In this document: in pieces, positions 10,529-19,698 of the stretch
How the letters are laid out: each line of letters starts with the position of its first letter
How positions within the stretch are numbered: position 1 is the stretch's first letter
Origin: Dickeya poaceiphila
GTDB taxonomy: Bacteria > Pseudomonadota > Gammaproteobacteria > Enterobacterales > Enterobacteriaceae
DNA length: 64,000 nucleotides
Assembly (NCBI RefSeq): GCF_007858975.2
Contig: NZ_CP042220.2
Location: forward strand, 3,658,001-3,722,000
Direction of reading: 5' to 3'
The notes under the pieces: generated by a model
What the model saw: the letters and a program-made list of their open reading frames with translations, nothing else
What the model was told of the DNA's origin: nothing
Database searches by the model: none
Position numbers and translations under genes: made by a program

Positions 10529-10645
10529 ATCTCTTCCCTTCTGACGATGATCAACTTAAATTTATTTAATGTTTCACTTGAATATTGACCTTCGTCACAC
10601 CAAAGTTCCAATACAGAGATATGGCCATTTGGAGATCGAAAATAT
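10529..10645. promoter_or_regulatory. budA/budR divergent control region
   Basis: This 117-bp AT-rich interval separates divergent budA and budR, the classic position for LysR-type autoregulation. It contains TTCACTTGAATATTGACC, with T-N11-A spacings compatible with a LysR box, but no site is decisive. Confidence 0.45.
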
Positions 10646-11539
10646 ATGGAGTTACGTTACCTGCGCTATTTTGTCGCAGTGGCCTCAACCCGACATTTCA
10701 CCCGTGCAGCGGAAATGCTTGGCATATCACAGCCACCATTAAGTCAACAGATTCAAAAACTTGAGCGTGAAATCGGCACGCCATTGTTCAAACGTCTGAC
10801 CCGCGGCGTGGAACTGACGGAGGCGGGCGAAGCCCTGTATCAGGATGCCAGTCATATTCTGGAACTGGCCGATTCAGCCGTGGAGCGAGTGCGCAGCATT
10901 GCTCGCGGAGAGAGCGGCGCCATCAATGTCGGATTCTCTTGTGCGGTCACCTTTCACCCCGCTGTACTGGCGTTATTACGCCGTTACCGGCAGCATTATC
11001 CCGGCGTCCGACTACAGCCGCGGGAAGAACATATTCATGAGATTCTGGATAGCCTGCGCAACCGCACCACAGACATCGCCTTCGTACGCCTGCCGGGCGA
11101 CATCGGCGAAGAGTTTGAAGGCGAACTACTGGCCGATGAGCCGATGCGGCTGGTGCTGCCGGAAAATCACCCGTTCAGCGCTCAAACACGCATCAATCTT
11201 GGGCAATTGCAGCAGGAACCGCTGATCATTTTTCCGCGAGAACTTTGCCCCAGCCTGCACGACCTGATTATCCGCGCCTGCTACCTGTCGGGCTACCAGC
11301 CCAAAATCAATCCGCTGGCGCCACATATCACCGCCACCATCAGTATGGTAGCCTCAGGTTTTGGCGTAACCTTTATTCCCGAATCATTGGCCAGCATCCA
11401 GACCGGTAATGTGACTTACCACGACACCAACACGCCGCACCTTACGACGCAGATCGCCGTTATCTGGCGCAAACATGACCGTTCCGCCACGCTACTAAAC
11501 ATGCTGAAACTGATACGTGACTATCTGCACCGCACCTGA
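10646..11539 (+). CDS. budR: LysR-family regulator of the butanediol operon
   Basis: A 297-residue LysR protein. The N-terminal winged helix-turn-helix is MELRYLRYFVAVASTRHFTRAAEMLGISQPPLSQQIQKLE-like (residues 1-40), followed by an effector-binding domain starting near INVGFSCAVTFHP. Family members AlsR/BudR respond to acetate and low pH and activate the acetoin pathway. The assignment to BudR rests on its divergent position next to budA and on the overall sequence. TTTGGAGATCG lies upstream of the ATG. Confidence 0.88.
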   Translation: MELRYLRYFVAVASTRHFTRAAEMLGISQPPLSQQIQKLEREIGTPLFKRLTRGVELTEAGEALYQDASHILELADSAVERVRSIARGESGAINVGFSCAVTFHPAVLALLRRYRQHYPGVRLQPREEHIHEILDSLRNRTTDIAFVRLPGDIGEEFEGELLADEPMRLVLPENHPFSAQTRINLGQLQQEPLIIFPRELCPSLHDLIIRACYLSGYQPKINPLAPHITATISMVASGFGVTFIPESLASIQTGNVTYHDTNTPHLTTQIAVIWRKHDRSATLLNMLKLIRDYLHRT

Positions 11540-11557
11540 TTACTGCCGAGATAACAC

Positions 11558-11579
11558 TCTGCCGTCGCCAAACGGCAGA
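11558..11579 (+). terminator. Hairpin after budR, possible terminator
   Basis: TCTGCCGT and ACGGCAGA pair around CGCCAA, 18 bases after the budR stop. There is no T-run, so the role is uncertain. Confidence 0.4.
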
Positions 11580-11629
11580 CGCTACAAAAACCAAGGGGCG
11601 GCGGTTGTATCGTCTAAAATCTGATATAT

Positions 11630-11648
11630 GATATTAGTTATCATTATC
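11630..11648. promoter_or_regulatory. Fur-box-like site upstream of a small membrane protein
   Basis: On the minus strand the 19-mer reads GATAATGATAACTAATATC. It matches the classical Fur consensus GATAATGATAATCATTATC at 16 of 19 positions by eye. It ends 16 bp before the start of the small membrane gene at 11665, so Fur binding there would block its transcription or early elongation. Confidence 0.6.
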
Positions 11649-11664
11649 AAGAAGAGAGGCCGCA

Positions 11665-11961
11665 ATGTTGACCGCCATGATCGCCGCCTGTGGGCTATGG
11701 GGAATAAGCTGGTATTTTGGTAAACGTCTGTCCAGCGCCTGGGGCATACTGCTGCCAGCCGGACTGATGCCGTTGCTGGCTCTGCCTGCGCTAAATCTGA
11801 CCTGCCTGAAGTACATCTGCGCACTGGCGATGCTGGTCACATTAAGTATGCTGTTTCATCGCCGGATGCGTCACTATCTGCTGCTGCCATCCTGCATCGC
11901 GCTGGCAGGCGGTCTGGCGGCGTTGTCACTTACGCTCAATGGCTGGCAACACCTGCCCTAA
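11665..11961 (+). CDS. Small membrane protein, possibly DUF1435-type
   Basis: A 98-residue hydrophobic protein with about three to four membrane segments: LTAMIAACGLWGISWYF, WGILLPAGLMPLLALPAL, YICALAMLVTLSMLF and LLPSCIALAGGLAALSLTL. The arrangement of a WGxLLPAxL segment, then RRMRHYLLLPSCIALAGG, resembles the small DUF1435 family from memory; this was not checked. Function is unknown. GAGAGG lies 5 bases before the ATG. A Fur-like box directly upstream suggests iron control. It stands alone between budR and a tRNA cluster. Confidence 0.6.
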   Translation: MLTAMIAACGLWGISWYFGKRLSSAWGILLPAGLMPLLALPALNLTCLKYICALAMLVTLSMLFHRRMRHYLLLPSCIALAGGLAALSLTLNGWQHLP

Positions 11962-12076
11962 ACGGGTGTAACGCACAACGACAAGAAAACAGAGACGAAC
12001 CGTTGATTTTATATCGTGAAGGGGAATCGCTGGGCTGTAGCTGAAATAAAGATTTGAAATAAAGATTAAAGGAGAG

Positions 12077-12162
12077 TGGTGCGAAGAGAGGGACTTGAAC
12101 CCTCACGTCCTAAGGACACTAACACCTGAAGCTAGCGCGTCTACCAATTCCGCCACCTTCGC
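12077..12162 (-). tRNA. leuQ: tRNA-Leu(CAG), third copy of the cluster
   Basis: An 86-nt class II tRNA on the minus strand, from GCGAAGGTGGCGGAATTGG to CTCTTCGCACCA with encoded CCA. The anticodon loop CTTCAGGTG gives anticodon CAG. The long variable arm (GTGTCCTTAGGACGT) is typical of leucine. It is last in a tandem of three. Confidence 0.96.
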
Positions 12163-12229
12163 ACTGTGTACTGCACTTGTTTACTACTTTACTACGATTG
12201 GTACTGCAACACATTGATTTGTATCCCAG

Positions 12230-12315
12230 TGGTGCGAAGAGAGGGACTTGAACCCTCACGTCCTAGGGACACTAACACCTGAAGCTAGCGCGTCTACCAA
12301 TTCCGCCACCTTCGC
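12230..12315 (-). tRNA. leuP: tRNA-Leu(CAG), second copy of the cluster
   Basis: An 86-nt copy like its neighbours with anticodon CAG and encoded CCA. It differs from the flanking copies by one base in the variable arm (CCCTAGGAC instead of CCTTAGGAC). Confidence 0.96.
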
Positions 12316-12347
12316 AGGTACTGTGAAATACAAATCTGTGGTGAGTT

Positions 12348-12433
12348 TGGTGCGAAGAGAGGGACTTGAACCCTCACGTCCTAAGGACACTAACACCTGA
12401 AGCTAGCGCGTCTACCAATTCCGCCACCTTCGC
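12348..12433 (-). tRNA. leuV: tRNA-Leu(CAG), first copy of the cluster
   Basis: An 86-nt tRNA with anticodon CAG and encoded CCA, the promoter-proximal member of the cluster. The three copies are separated by 32 and 67 bp spacers. The position next to rsmC matches the leuVPQ cluster of E. coli. Confidence 0.96.
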
Positions 12434-12475
12434 AAACCAAGCAACATTAATCACATAATGTCACCACGGAGGCGC

Positions 12476-12503
12476 ATTCTAGAGGTTTTCGCACCAACGT
12501 CAA
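12476..12503 (-). promoter_or_regulatory. Sigma-70 promoter of the leuVPQ cluster with GC-rich discriminator
   Basis: On the minus strand TTGACG (12498-12503) and TAGAAT (12476-12481) are 16 bp apart. The -10 is followed by GCGCCTCC, the GC-rich discriminator of growth-rate and ppGpp controlled stable RNA promoters. It lies 43 bp before the first tRNA. Confidence 0.8.
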
Positions 12504-12562
12504 TCATTATTTCCGTCTTGCAGCCGTGTTTGCCGTAAAAAGCAGCACTCAATATTTTACTG

Positions 12563-12582
12563 CGCCCGGCAAAAGCCGGGCG
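12563..12582 (-). terminator. Hairpin after rsmC, probable terminator
   Basis: CGCCCGGC (12563-12570) and GCCGGGCG (12575-12582) enclose AAAA, 6 bp after the rsmC stop. The downstream strand is AT-rich but lacks a clean T-run. Confidence 0.5.
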
Positions 12583-12588
12583 ATGCCG

Positions 12589-13617
12589 TTAACGGTTCTT
12601 ATTACGGCGCTGTATGGCGCGGTAAACCCGGAAACGGCCAGTCTGGGCAATGACTTCATGACTGCCGAAGGTTTCATCCAGCAGCGCGGGATATGGCAGG
12701 AAGGCGTTGGCGACGATGCGCAATTCACCATCCTGATTCAGGTGAGAAGCCGCGCCGCGAATCATCATTTCCGCTGCGTGCAGGCTGGTCTGCATACCAT
12801 CATGGAACGGCGGGTTGGAGATGATGAGATCGAAACGCCCCTGAATATCGGAATACACATTGCTAGCGATCACCTGCCCTTCCAGGCCATTGGCCGCCAG
12901 CGTCGCCCGGCTGGCTTCCAGCGCCGCTGCACCGACATCGCTCAGCGTCAGGCGAACTTTTGGCGACAGTCGGGCAAACGCCGCCGCCAGTACCCCAGCG
13001 CCACAGGCAAGATCCAACACTTTGCCTTTACGGTGTGGTTCCAGCGTCGAAAGCAGGAGCTGGCTGCCGACGTCCAGACCGTCGCGGCTAAATACGCCCG
13101 GCAGTGTGCGTACTGATACACCATCCACATCATATTCCTGCCACCACGCTTCCTGCGCAAAAGCAGGCTGCTTTTCCAGACAGCCGTGATAGAGACCGCA
13201 ACGGCGAGCGCTGTCGATCTTATTGATGGCGGCGACTGGCGCCAGAATGTCTTCGGCGCTGCGTACTCCGCTACGATTCTCGCCGACAACGAAAATGTCG
13301 CATCCCACCGGCAGCAGCGACAACAGGTTGAACAGCTGGAATTGCGCCTCCTGCTTACTTTTCGGCCAGTAGTAGATCAAAGTGTCGCATCCAGCCACGG
13401 TTTCTGCCTGCGCCTGTAGCGAAAAGTGCACGTTGTCGCCCAATGCAGGCTGTAACTGCTGCCAATGGTGATATTGCATGGTGTGCACGGTGACGGCGGC
13501 TGCGTCAAAATGCGCGGGCAGCATATCCTGTAAATCGCCGGCAAACAGCACCCGGCGGGAAACAAATTCATCACTGTGGCGCAGTATCACTTCACTGGCA
13601 GGGGTAAATGCGGACAT
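12589..13617 (-). CDS. rsmC: 16S rRNA (guanine-1207-N2) methyltransferase
   Basis: A 342-residue SAM-dependent enzyme (343 in E. coli) that methylates G1207 of 16S rRNA in assembled 30S subunits. The C-terminal Rossmann domain shows the SAM motif [16 protein letters not shown] and the catalytic [11 protein letters not shown], typical of N2-guanine methyltransferases. The N-terminal half is the degenerate duplicate of that fold. The start [18 protein letters not shown] at 13617 matches the family; 28 further upstream codons are open but unsupported. It is divergent from holD, as in E. coli. Confidence 0.96.
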   Translation of the reverse strand: MSAFTPASEVILRHSDEFVSRRVLFAGDLQDMLPAHFDAAAVTVHTMQYHHWQQLQPALGDNVHFSLQAQAETVAGCDTLIYYWPKSKQEAQFQLFNLLSLLPVGCDIFVVGENRSGVRSAEDILAPVAAINKIDSARRCGLYHGCLEKQPAFAQEAWWQEYDVDGVSVRTLPGVFSRDGLDVGSQLLLSTLEPHRKGKVLDLACGAGVLAAAFARLSPKVRLTLSDVGAAALEASRATLAANGLEGQVIASNVYSDIQGRFDLIISNPPFHDGMQTSLHAAEMMIRGAASHLNQDGELRIVANAFLPYPALLDETFGSHEVIAQTGRFRVYRAIQRRNKNR

Positions 13618-13795
13618 CAGGTCTGGCTCCTCAATAAACTGAGCGGGGATTATAGTGGTTTGTTGGCGCAGGTTCAGCGATTTGTTAGCATAGCCCCGCA
13701 CTATCGAGCACTCTTATCCTCGTGCACCACTATTATCGTAAGCATCATCTATCATCGTGAGTATCGTGCACCGACCATCGCACGCGGAGTAAGGC

Positions 13796-14209
13796 ATGAC
13801 ATCGAGACGGGACTGGTTATTGCAGCAACTGGGGATCACCCAGTGGACCTTGCGTCATCCGTCGGTGCTGAAAGGCGAAATTGCCGTCAGCCTGCCGCCT
13901 GACGCCCGGTTGCTGATCATCGCCGATCCGCTGCCTGCCAGCGATGATCCGTTATTACAGGATGTGGTGCGCAGCCTGAATCTCTCACCACAGCACATCA
14001 TGAGCCTGACGCCGCGTCAGGCGCAAATGCTGCCGGAGCACACCCGCTGCCATAGCTGGTGGCTGGGGCTGCCCGTCAGCGATCAGTGGGATGGCGTGCA
14101 ACTGACCAGCCCGGCACTGGCCGAGCTTTATCACAACGCCGGGGCGAAACGCGCCCTGTGGCAACAGATTTGTCACCATGAACATGATTTCCACCCTGAC
14201 CGCGGCTGA
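13796..14209 (+). CDS. holD: DNA polymerase III psi subunit
   Basis: A 137-residue protein. The N-terminus MTSRRDWLLQQLGITQWTLR is the SSB/chi-contact region of HolD, and LLIIADPLPASDDPLLQDV and RCHSWWLGLP are family features. It joins chi to the clamp loader. GGAGTAAGGC precedes the ATG. It overlaps rimI by 32 bp, so the two are translationally linked. Confidence 0.93.
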   Translation: MTSRRDWLLQQLGITQWTLRHPSVLKGEIAVSLPPDARLLIIADPLPASDDPLLQDVVRSLNLSPQHIMSLTPRQAQMLPEHTRCHSWWLGLPVSDQWDGVQLTSPALAELYHNAGAKRALWQQICHHEHDFHPDRG

Positions 14210-14621
14210 CCTGCCGCAGGCATTTGAGATTGAATGCGCAAGCCACGCCTTCCCGTGGAGCGCAAAAACCTTCGCCAGCAACCAGGGCGAACGCTACCTC
14301 AACCTGAAACTGTGCCATGACCAGCAACTGGTGGCCTACGCTATCACCCAGGTGGTGCTGGACGAAGCCACGTTATTCAATATCGCCGTCGCCCCGGCAC
14401 ATCAGCGCCATGGCTACGGGCGTCAGTTGCTGGAACACTTGATTGCCGAACTGGAACGCCGCGACATTCTCACGCTATGGCTGGAAGTTCGTGCCTCCAA
14501 TGCACGCGCTATCGCGCTATATCAACGTTTGGGATTCAACGACGTCTCGATACGGGCGGATTATTATCCGACCGCCAGTGGTAGGGAAGACGCCATTATT
14601 ATGGCGCTACCGCTGGGGTAA
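14178..14621 (+). CDS. rimI: Ribosomal protein S18 alanine N-acetyltransferase
   Basis: A 147-residue GNAT enzyme that acetylates the N-terminal alanine of S18. The acetyl-CoA loop is VAPAHQRHGYGRQLLEHL, followed by LWLEVRASNARAIALYQRLGF (within which N and Y are the usual GNAT/RimI residues). Its 5' end lies inside holD in another frame, the arrangement seen in E. coli. Start ATG at 14178 is supported by alignment to the family N-terminus MNMISTLTAADLPQAFEIE. Confidence 0.95.
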   Translation: MNMISTLTAADLPQAFEIECASHAFPWSAKTFASNQGERYLNLKLCHDQQLVAYAITQVVLDEATLFNIAVAPAHQRHGYGRQLLEHLIAELERRDILTLWLEVRASNARAIALYQRLGFNDVSIRADYYPTASGREDAIIMALPLG

Positions 14622-14649
14622 CAAGGCGGGGGATACAGAGGCTGAAAAT

Positions 14650-14680
14650 AACAACGCTGCCAGACGGCAGCGTTGTTTTA
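14650..14680. terminator. Bidirectional terminator between rimI and deoD
   Basis: AACAACGCTGCC (14650-14661) pairs perfectly with GGCAGCGTTGTT (14666-14677). TTTTA follows on the plus strand and TATTTT on the minus strand, serving both convergent units. Confidence 0.85.
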
Positions 14681-14685
14681 TCGCC

Positions 14686-15411
14686 TCAAGCCTCAGCTTT
14701 ATCGCCCAGCAGCACCGATTCGAGCGCAATTTCGATCATCTCGTTAAAGGTGGTCTGGCGCTCAGCGGCGGTAGTCTGCTCGTGGGTGCGGATATGGTCA
14801 GATACGGTGCATATTGCCAGCGCTTTGGCCCCATACTCCGCCGCCACACTATAAATACCCGCCGCTTCCATTTCTACACCCAGAATGCCGTATTTCTCCA
14901 TCACGTCGAACATCTGTGAGTCCGGCGTGTAGAACAGATCAGCAGAGAACAGGTTGCCGACGCGCGTGTTGATGCCGCGTGCTTTAGCTGCGTCTACCGC
15001 GTGACGAAGCAGGTCGAAGTCAGCAATGGCGGCAAAGTCGTGATCTTTAAAACGAATCCGGTTTACTTTGGAATCGGTGCAGGCACCCATGCCAATAACC
15101 ACATCGCGCAGCTTTACGTCACTACGCACGGCACCACAGGAACCAACGCGGATAATCTTCTTCACGCCGTATTCGGTAATCAGTTCCTTGGTATAGATGG
15201 AACAGGATGGAATCCCCATGCCATGCCCCATCACGGAGATGCGGCGGCCTTTGTAAGTCCCGGTGAAGCCCAACATACCGCGCACGTTATTCACTTCCAC
15301 TGCGTTTTCCAGAAAAGTTTCCGCAATGTATTTAGCGCGCAGCGGGTCGCCCGGCATCAGCACCACGTCCGCAAAGTCATTCATTTTCGCATTGATATGT
15401 GGCGTAGCCAT
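14686..15411 (-). CDS. deoD: Purine nucleoside phosphorylase
   Basis: A 241-residue hexameric-type phosphorylase that splits purine (deoxy)nucleosides to base and (deoxy)ribose-1-phosphate. Landmarks are [20 protein letters not shown], the phosphate-site [12 protein letters not shown], and [17 protein letters not shown] with the ribose-binding ME pair. The acid DH site is [11 protein letters not shown]. It is the last gene of deoCABD; a strong terminator follows. Confidence 0.97.
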   Translation of the reverse strand: MATPHINAKMNDFADVVLMPGDPLRAKYIAETFLENAVEVNNVRGMLGFTGTYKGRRISVMGHGMGIPSCSIYTKELITEYGVKKIIRVGSCGAVRSDVKLRDVVIGMGACTDSKVNRIRFKDHDFAAIADFDLLRHAVDAAKARGINTRVGNLFSADLFYTPDSQMFDVMEKYGILGVEMEAAGIYSVAAEYGAKALAICTVSDHIRTHEQTTAAERQTTFNEMIEIALESVLLGDKAEA

Positions 15412-15495
15412 TCTTCTTCCTTCTCAAATTCAGTGTGTAATCATAGTGATAAATTATAACGTTCGGCCTGGATTCCTGTCATAACATTCACCCTG

Positions 15496-16719
15496 TTATA
15501 ACATTGTCGTGCCGTAATCCATCGGCGACAGCCCGAAATAGCGGGCGACGGTCTGGCCGATATCGGCGAAGGTAGTGCGGTGGCCGTAGTCGCCCGGCGT
15601 CACACCCGGCCCGTAAATCAGTACCGGCACGTGTTCACGGGTGTGATCGGTGCCGGGCCAGGTCGGGTCACAGCCGTGGTCGGCAGTCAGAATCAGAATG
15701 TCATCGCCGGTGACGCGAGCCAGCATCTCCGGCAGGCGACGGTCAAACAACTCCAGCGCGGCGGCATACCCCGCCACATCGCGGCGATGGCCGTAGGACG
15801 AGTCGAAATCAACAAAATTGGTGAACACGATGGTGTCGTCGCCTGCCTGTTCCATCTCTTTCAGCGTGGCGTCAAACAGCGCATCGATGCCGGTGGCTTT
15901 CACCTTTTTGGTGATGCCGACATTAGCGTAGATATCCGCGATTTTCCCCACCGACACCACGTTGCCGCCCTTCTCATCCACCAGCTTTTTCAGCATGGTT
16001 GGCGCTGGCGGCTCCACCGCCAGATCGTGACGGTTACCGGTACGCTGGAACTGTCCGGCTTTGTCGCCGACAAATGGCCGGGCGATCACCCGCCCAATGT
16101 TGTAACCGCCGTCAGTCAGTTCCTCACGGGCGATTTCACACAGTTCGTACAGTTTCTCCAGCCCAAAGGTTTCTTCGTGGCAGGCTATCTGGAAGACCGA
16201 ATCGGCTGAGGTGTAAAAAATCGGTTTGCCGGTTTTCATGTGTTCCTCGCCAAGCTGGTCGAGGATCACCGTACCGGATGAATGGCAGTTGCCGAGGTAA
16301 CCCGGCAGCCCGGCGCGCTCGACCAGTCGATCCAGCAGTACCTGTGGAAAACTGTTATGTTCATCGTGGAAATAGCCCCAGTCGAACAACACCGGCACAC
16401 CGCCGATTTCCCAGTGGCCGGACGGCGTGTCCTTACCGGAAGAAATTTCGCTGGCGTAGGCGTACGCGCCGATGATATCGGCCTGCGGGTCCAGCCCCGG
16501 CGGAAACCGCCCGGTAGAGCCTTCCGCCGCCTTGCCAAGCCCCAAACGGCTCAGGTTCGGCAACCGCAGCGGCCCTTGTCGGCCAACATCGGCCTTGCCT
16601 TGTGCGCAGGCGTGTGCGATATGGCCCAGCGTATCTGAACCAGCGTCGCCAAATCGTTCGGCATCGGCAGCGCTGCCAATCCCAAACGAGTCGAGAACCA
16701 TAATAAATGCACGTTTCAT
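15496..16719 (-). CDS. deoB: Phosphopentomutase
   Basis: A 407-residue alkaline-phosphatase-superfamily enzyme (same length as E. coli) that moves phosphate from C1 to C5 of ribose or deoxyribose. Two-metal ligands are visible in [10 protein letters not shown] (near residue 10), [13 protein letters not shown], and [20 protein letters not shown]. The phosphorylated threonine is in [11 protein letters not shown]. The start [13 protein letters not shown] at 16719 is correct by family; a longer frame to 16833 overlaps the deoA end and is rejected. Confidence 0.97.
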   Translation of the reverse strand: MKRAFIMVLDSFGIGSAADAERFGDAGSDTLGHIAHACAQGKADVGRQGPLRLPNLSRLGLGKAAEGSTGRFPPGLDPQADIIGAYAYASEISSGKDTPSGHWEIGGVPVLFDWGYFHDEHNSFPQVLLDRLVERAGLPGYLGNCHSSGTVILDQLGEEHMKTGKPIFYTSADSVFQIACHEETFGLEKLYELCEIAREELTDGGYNIGRVIARPFVGDKAGQFQRTGNRHDLAVEPPAPTMLKKLVDEKGGNVVSVGKIADIYANVGITKKVKATGIDALFDATLKEMEQAGDDTIVFTNFVDFDSSYGHRRDVAGYAAALELFDRRLPEMLARVTGDDILILTADHGCDPTWPGTDHTREHVPVLIYGPGVTPGDYGHRTTFADIGQTVARYFGLSPMDYGTTML

Positions 16720-16790
16720 GTTGTTATCTCCTGCGTCGTGCGTAAGGGTACTGCTTGTACATGTACATAAGGTCAGGCGGCGACGGTAGA

Positions 16791-18122
16791 CTAGATGTCC
16801 GTGACATCCAGACGACGATAAATCAGCGGACAAGGCAGCGGCGGATGATCATCAAGGCAAATCGCCTCACGCAGCGTCTGCGCAGCCTGCTGCCAGTCAG
16901 ACTCGGTTCTGGCGTGAATGACCGCCAGCGGACGTTGCGCATCCACCCGGTCACCTAAACTGACCATATCACTCAACCCGACACTACTATCAATGATATC
17001 ACTGGCCTGACGTCTGCCACCACCCAAGGCGACCACCACCATACCTAACGCTCGCGCATTCATCGCACTGACAAAGCCTTCACGTTCCGCAAACACCGGT
17101 TTACTGAGCGTCGCGGGTTGCAGATAGCGATCATAGTGTTCGACAAAATCTGCCGGACCGTGCTGAGCGGCCACCATTCGGCCAAATACTTCCGCTGCCT
17201 GGCCGTTGTCCAGCACCGCCTGCAATTTGGATCGCGCCTCGGCAGCATCGTGCGCCAGCTTACCAGCCAGCAGCATGGATTCGCACAACGCCATCGTCAC
17301 CTCAAACAGACGCGGATTACGCTGCTCGCCAGTCAGAAAACGCACCGCTTCACGCACCTCCAGCGCATTACCCGCACTGGATGCCAGCACCTGGCTCATG
17401 TCGGTCAGCAGCGCACTGGTACGGCAACCCGCATTATTGGCAACGCCGACAATCGCCTGCGCCAGCTGTTCCGACTGTTCATAAGTCGGCATAAACGCAC
17501 CAGAACCGACCTTGACGTCCATCACCAGCGCGTCCAGCCCTTCCGCCAGTTTTTTCGCCAGAATCGAAGCGGTGATCAGCGGGATGGAATCGACAGTGGC
17601 GGTGATATCGCGGGTAGCGTAAAAACGTTTATCCGCCGGGGCCAACGAATTGGTCTGGCCGATAATCGCCACCCCAACCTGACGGATGATCTGCCGGAAC
17701 ACCTCATCTTCAGGGAAGATATCCAACCCCGGAATCGACTCCAGCTTATCCAGCGTGCCGCCGGTATGCCCCAGACCGCGACCTGAAATCATCGGGACAT
17801 AGCCGCCACAGGCCGCCACCATCGGTCCCAGCATCAGCGACGTGACATCACCAACACCGCCGGTCGAATGTTTGTCCACCAGCGGGCCATTCAGGTTTAA
17901 GCCGGACCAATCCAGCACCGTGCCGGAATCGCGCATCGCCAGCGTCAGCGCCACCCGCTCATCCATGGTCATATCATGAAAGAAGATGGTCATCGCCAGC
18001 GCGGCAATCTGCCCCTCTGACACGGTGTTATCGCGCACCCCTTTGATGAAAAAACGAATCTCTTCCGCACTGAGCGGATGGCCGTCCCGTTTTTTACGGA
18101 TAATTTCCTGAATCAGAAACAC
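16791..18122 (-). CDS. deoA: Thymidine phosphorylase
   Basis: A 443-residue enzyme (440 in E. coli) converting thymidine and phosphate to thymine and deoxyribose-1-phosphate. Diagnostic segments are [19 protein letters not shown] (phosphate loop), [18 protein letters not shown] and [17 protein letters not shown]. The C-terminus [15 protein letters not shown] end is slightly longer than in E. coli. It lies 62 bp after deoC. Confidence 0.97.
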   Translation of the reverse strand: MFLIQEIIRKKRDGHPLSAEEIRFFIKGVRDNTVSEGQIAALAMTIFFHDMTMDERVALTLAMRDSGTVLDWSGLNLNGPLVDKHSTGGVGDVTSLMLGPMVAACGGYVPMISGRGLGHTGGTLDKLESIPGLDIFPEDEVFRQIIRQVGVAIIGQTNSLAPADKRFYATRDITATVDSIPLITASILAKKLAEGLDALVMDVKVGSGAFMPTYEQSEQLAQAIVGVANNAGCRTSALLTDMSQVLASSAGNALEVREAVRFLTGEQRNPRLFEVTMALCESMLLAGKLAHDAAEARSKLQAVLDNGQAAEVFGRMVAAQHGPADFVEHYDRYLQPATLSKPVFAEREGFVSAMNARALGMVVVALGGGRRQASDIIDSSVGLSDMVSLGDRVDAQRPLAVIHARTESDWQQAAQTLREAICLDDHPPLPCPLIYRRLDVTDI

Positions 18123-18184
18123 AGTCTGTTCTCCTGCCTAATCCATGTGGACTCATGCGGCGCACCCATCAGGCACGCTCTGCA

Positions 18185-18964
18185 TCAGTAACCGCTGCGC
18201 GCCTGTTCGGCGGCGTGGCCCAGCGTGGTCAGCAAGCTGCCGAGCAAGCCGGATGCGCCGAAACGAAAATGACGAGCATCCGCCCAGCCGGCCCCCATAA
18301 TCGTGTCGGCAAGTTGCAGGTAATCTGCCGCATCTTGCGCGGTACGTACGCCGCCAGCCGGTTTAAACCCAACGCGCTCACCCACGCCTTTATCACGGAT
18401 CACACTCAGCATCACTTCAGCCGAATGCAGCGTAGCGTTCACTGCCACTTTACCGGTTGAGGTTTTGATAAAGTCGGCTCCGGCATCAATGGCAATCTCG
18501 CTGGCTTCACGAATCAGCGCATCGGTTTTCAGTTCGCCGGTTTCGATGATCACTTTCAGCAGCACACCCGCTGCTTCACAGGCGCTCTTGCAGGTTTTCA
18601 CCAGCTCGAAACCAACCTGCCGGTTACCGGCCATCAGCGCCCGATAGGGAAACACCACGTCCACCTCGTCGGCGCCATAGGCGATAGCTGCGTTGGTTTC
18701 CGCCAGCGCGATATCAATGTCGTCATTGCCGTGCGGGAAATTGGTCACGGTAGCAATGCGGACATCCGGCGTACCCTGCTCGCGCAGTACCTTGCGCGCC
18801 AGCGGCACAAAACGCGGATAGATACAAATGGCGGCGGTTTTTCCCGCCGGGCTATTAGCCTGACGGCATAGCGCGATCACCTTTTCATCGGTATCGTCAT
18901 CATTCAGGGTGGTTAAATCCATCAGCCCCAGCGCACGTTGCGCCGCCACAGTCAACTCAGTCAT
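18185..18964 (-). CDS. deoC: Deoxyribose-phosphate aldolase
   Basis: A 259-residue class I aldolase cleaving deoxyribose-5-phosphate to acetaldehyde and glyceraldehyde-3-phosphate. The Schiff-base lysine is K167 in [10 protein letters not shown], numbered by direct count and equal to the E. coli position. The second lysine region [15 protein letters not shown] follows. First gene of deoC-deoA-deoB-deoD, downstream of a two-CRP-site promoter. Confidence 0.97.
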   Translation of the reverse strand: MTELTVAAQRALGLMDLTTLNDDDTDEKVIALCRQANSPAGKTAAICIYPRFVPLARKVLREQGTPDVRIATVTNFPHGNDDIDIALAETNAAIAYGADEVDVVFPYRALMAGNRQVGFELVKTCKSACEAAGVLLKVIIETGELKTDALIREASEIAIDAGADFIKTSTGKVAVNATLHSAEVMLSVIRDKGVGERVGFKPAGGVRTAQDAADYLQLADTIMGAGWADARHFRFGASGLLGSLLTTLGHAAEQARSGY

Positions 18965-19041
18965 ACAATGCTCCGTTATTTAGCCACATGGCTGTCTCTC
19001 TGGCATATACCGCTATTTCACCCGGAGACCTCAGCCTGTTT

Positions 19042-19057
19042 TGTGGTTTTATTCACA
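19042..19057. promoter_or_regulatory. CRP site 1, proximal, of the deo promoter
   Basis: TGTGG-TTTTAT-TCACA matches TGTGA-N6-TCACA at 9 of 10 positions. It lies 78 bp upstream of deoC. Confidence 0.7.
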
Positions 19058-19093
19058 CAAAAAAGAAATTACATACACATAAATCAAGACATG

Positions 19094-19109
19094 TGTGAAT
19101 ATTATCACA
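19094..19109. promoter_or_regulatory. CRP site 2, distal, of the deo promoter
   Basis: TGTGA-ATATTA-TCACA is a perfect CRP consensus match. Its centre is 52 bp from the proximal site, close to the spacing of the two CRP sites in E. coli deoP2 between which CytR binds. This suggests the same CRP/CytR control. Confidence 0.85.
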
Positions 19110-19155
19110 ATTCAACCCAAGGAACCGCCCCAGATTATACCGGTATATCACACCC

Positions 19156-19489
19156 GCACTTATCCCCGCTGACGCGGGGAACACGCGATGGCCGATTTTT
19201 GTACCGGATTCAGCTCCGGTTTATCCCCGCTGGCGCGGGGAACACGCACATGATCAAGAAGGTGAATACAGGCCAGCCGGTTTATCCCCGCTGGCGCGGG
19301 GAACACTGATGCATCCGGAGCAGCAAACAATGCGGTGGCGGTTTATCCCCGCTGGCGCGGGGAACACACCCCGTTAATTAGGGGCAGAAGCCCCGGCTTC
19401 GGTTTATCCCCGCTGGCGCGGGGAACACATCACCTCAACCGTCACCACCTGGCGCGCCACCGGTTTATCCCCGCTGGCGCGGGGAACAC
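19156..19489 (-). CRISPR. Type I-E CRISPR array, six 29-nt repeats and five 32-nt spacers
   Basis: Repeats lie at 19156-19184, 19217-19245, 19278-19306, 19339-19367, 19400-19428 and 19461-19489; all five spacers are exactly 32 nt. In the transcribed (minus) orientation the repeat begins GTGTTCCCCGCGCCAGCGGG and ends GATAAACCG, the type I-E class with a CCCCGC/GCGGGG stem. The repeat at 19156-19184 is degenerate (one stem change and an altered 3' end), which marks it as the leader-distal end. No cas gene is in the window, so the array depends on Cas proteins encoded elsewhere. It lies between the deo promoter and yhbQ. Confidence 0.97.
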
Positions 19490-19600
19490 TCTAAAATTAT
19501 ATACTTGTTTTATAATGATTTTTAAAGGCTAAAAAATTCCACCGACTTTTTCTGGTTGTTAAAGAGCGCTAACTTATTGATAAATCAAGATCCCGATTTT
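19490..19600 (-). promoter_or_regulatory. CRISPR leader
   Basis: AT-rich sequence directly before the first repeat in transcribed orientation, with TATAATTTTAGA just upstream of the repeat and a segment CGGTGGAATTTTTTAGCC further up. Placement opposite to the degenerate repeat supports it as the leader. The exact outer end is not defined. Confidence 0.7.
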
Positions 19601-19698
19601 TTCCACCGTTCCCCACCAACCCGTATCGCCGCTACGTGCTGCCTTCACCGACATAACCCCGTAAAATAAGTACTTCGATCATACAGAGGGAAAAAACG

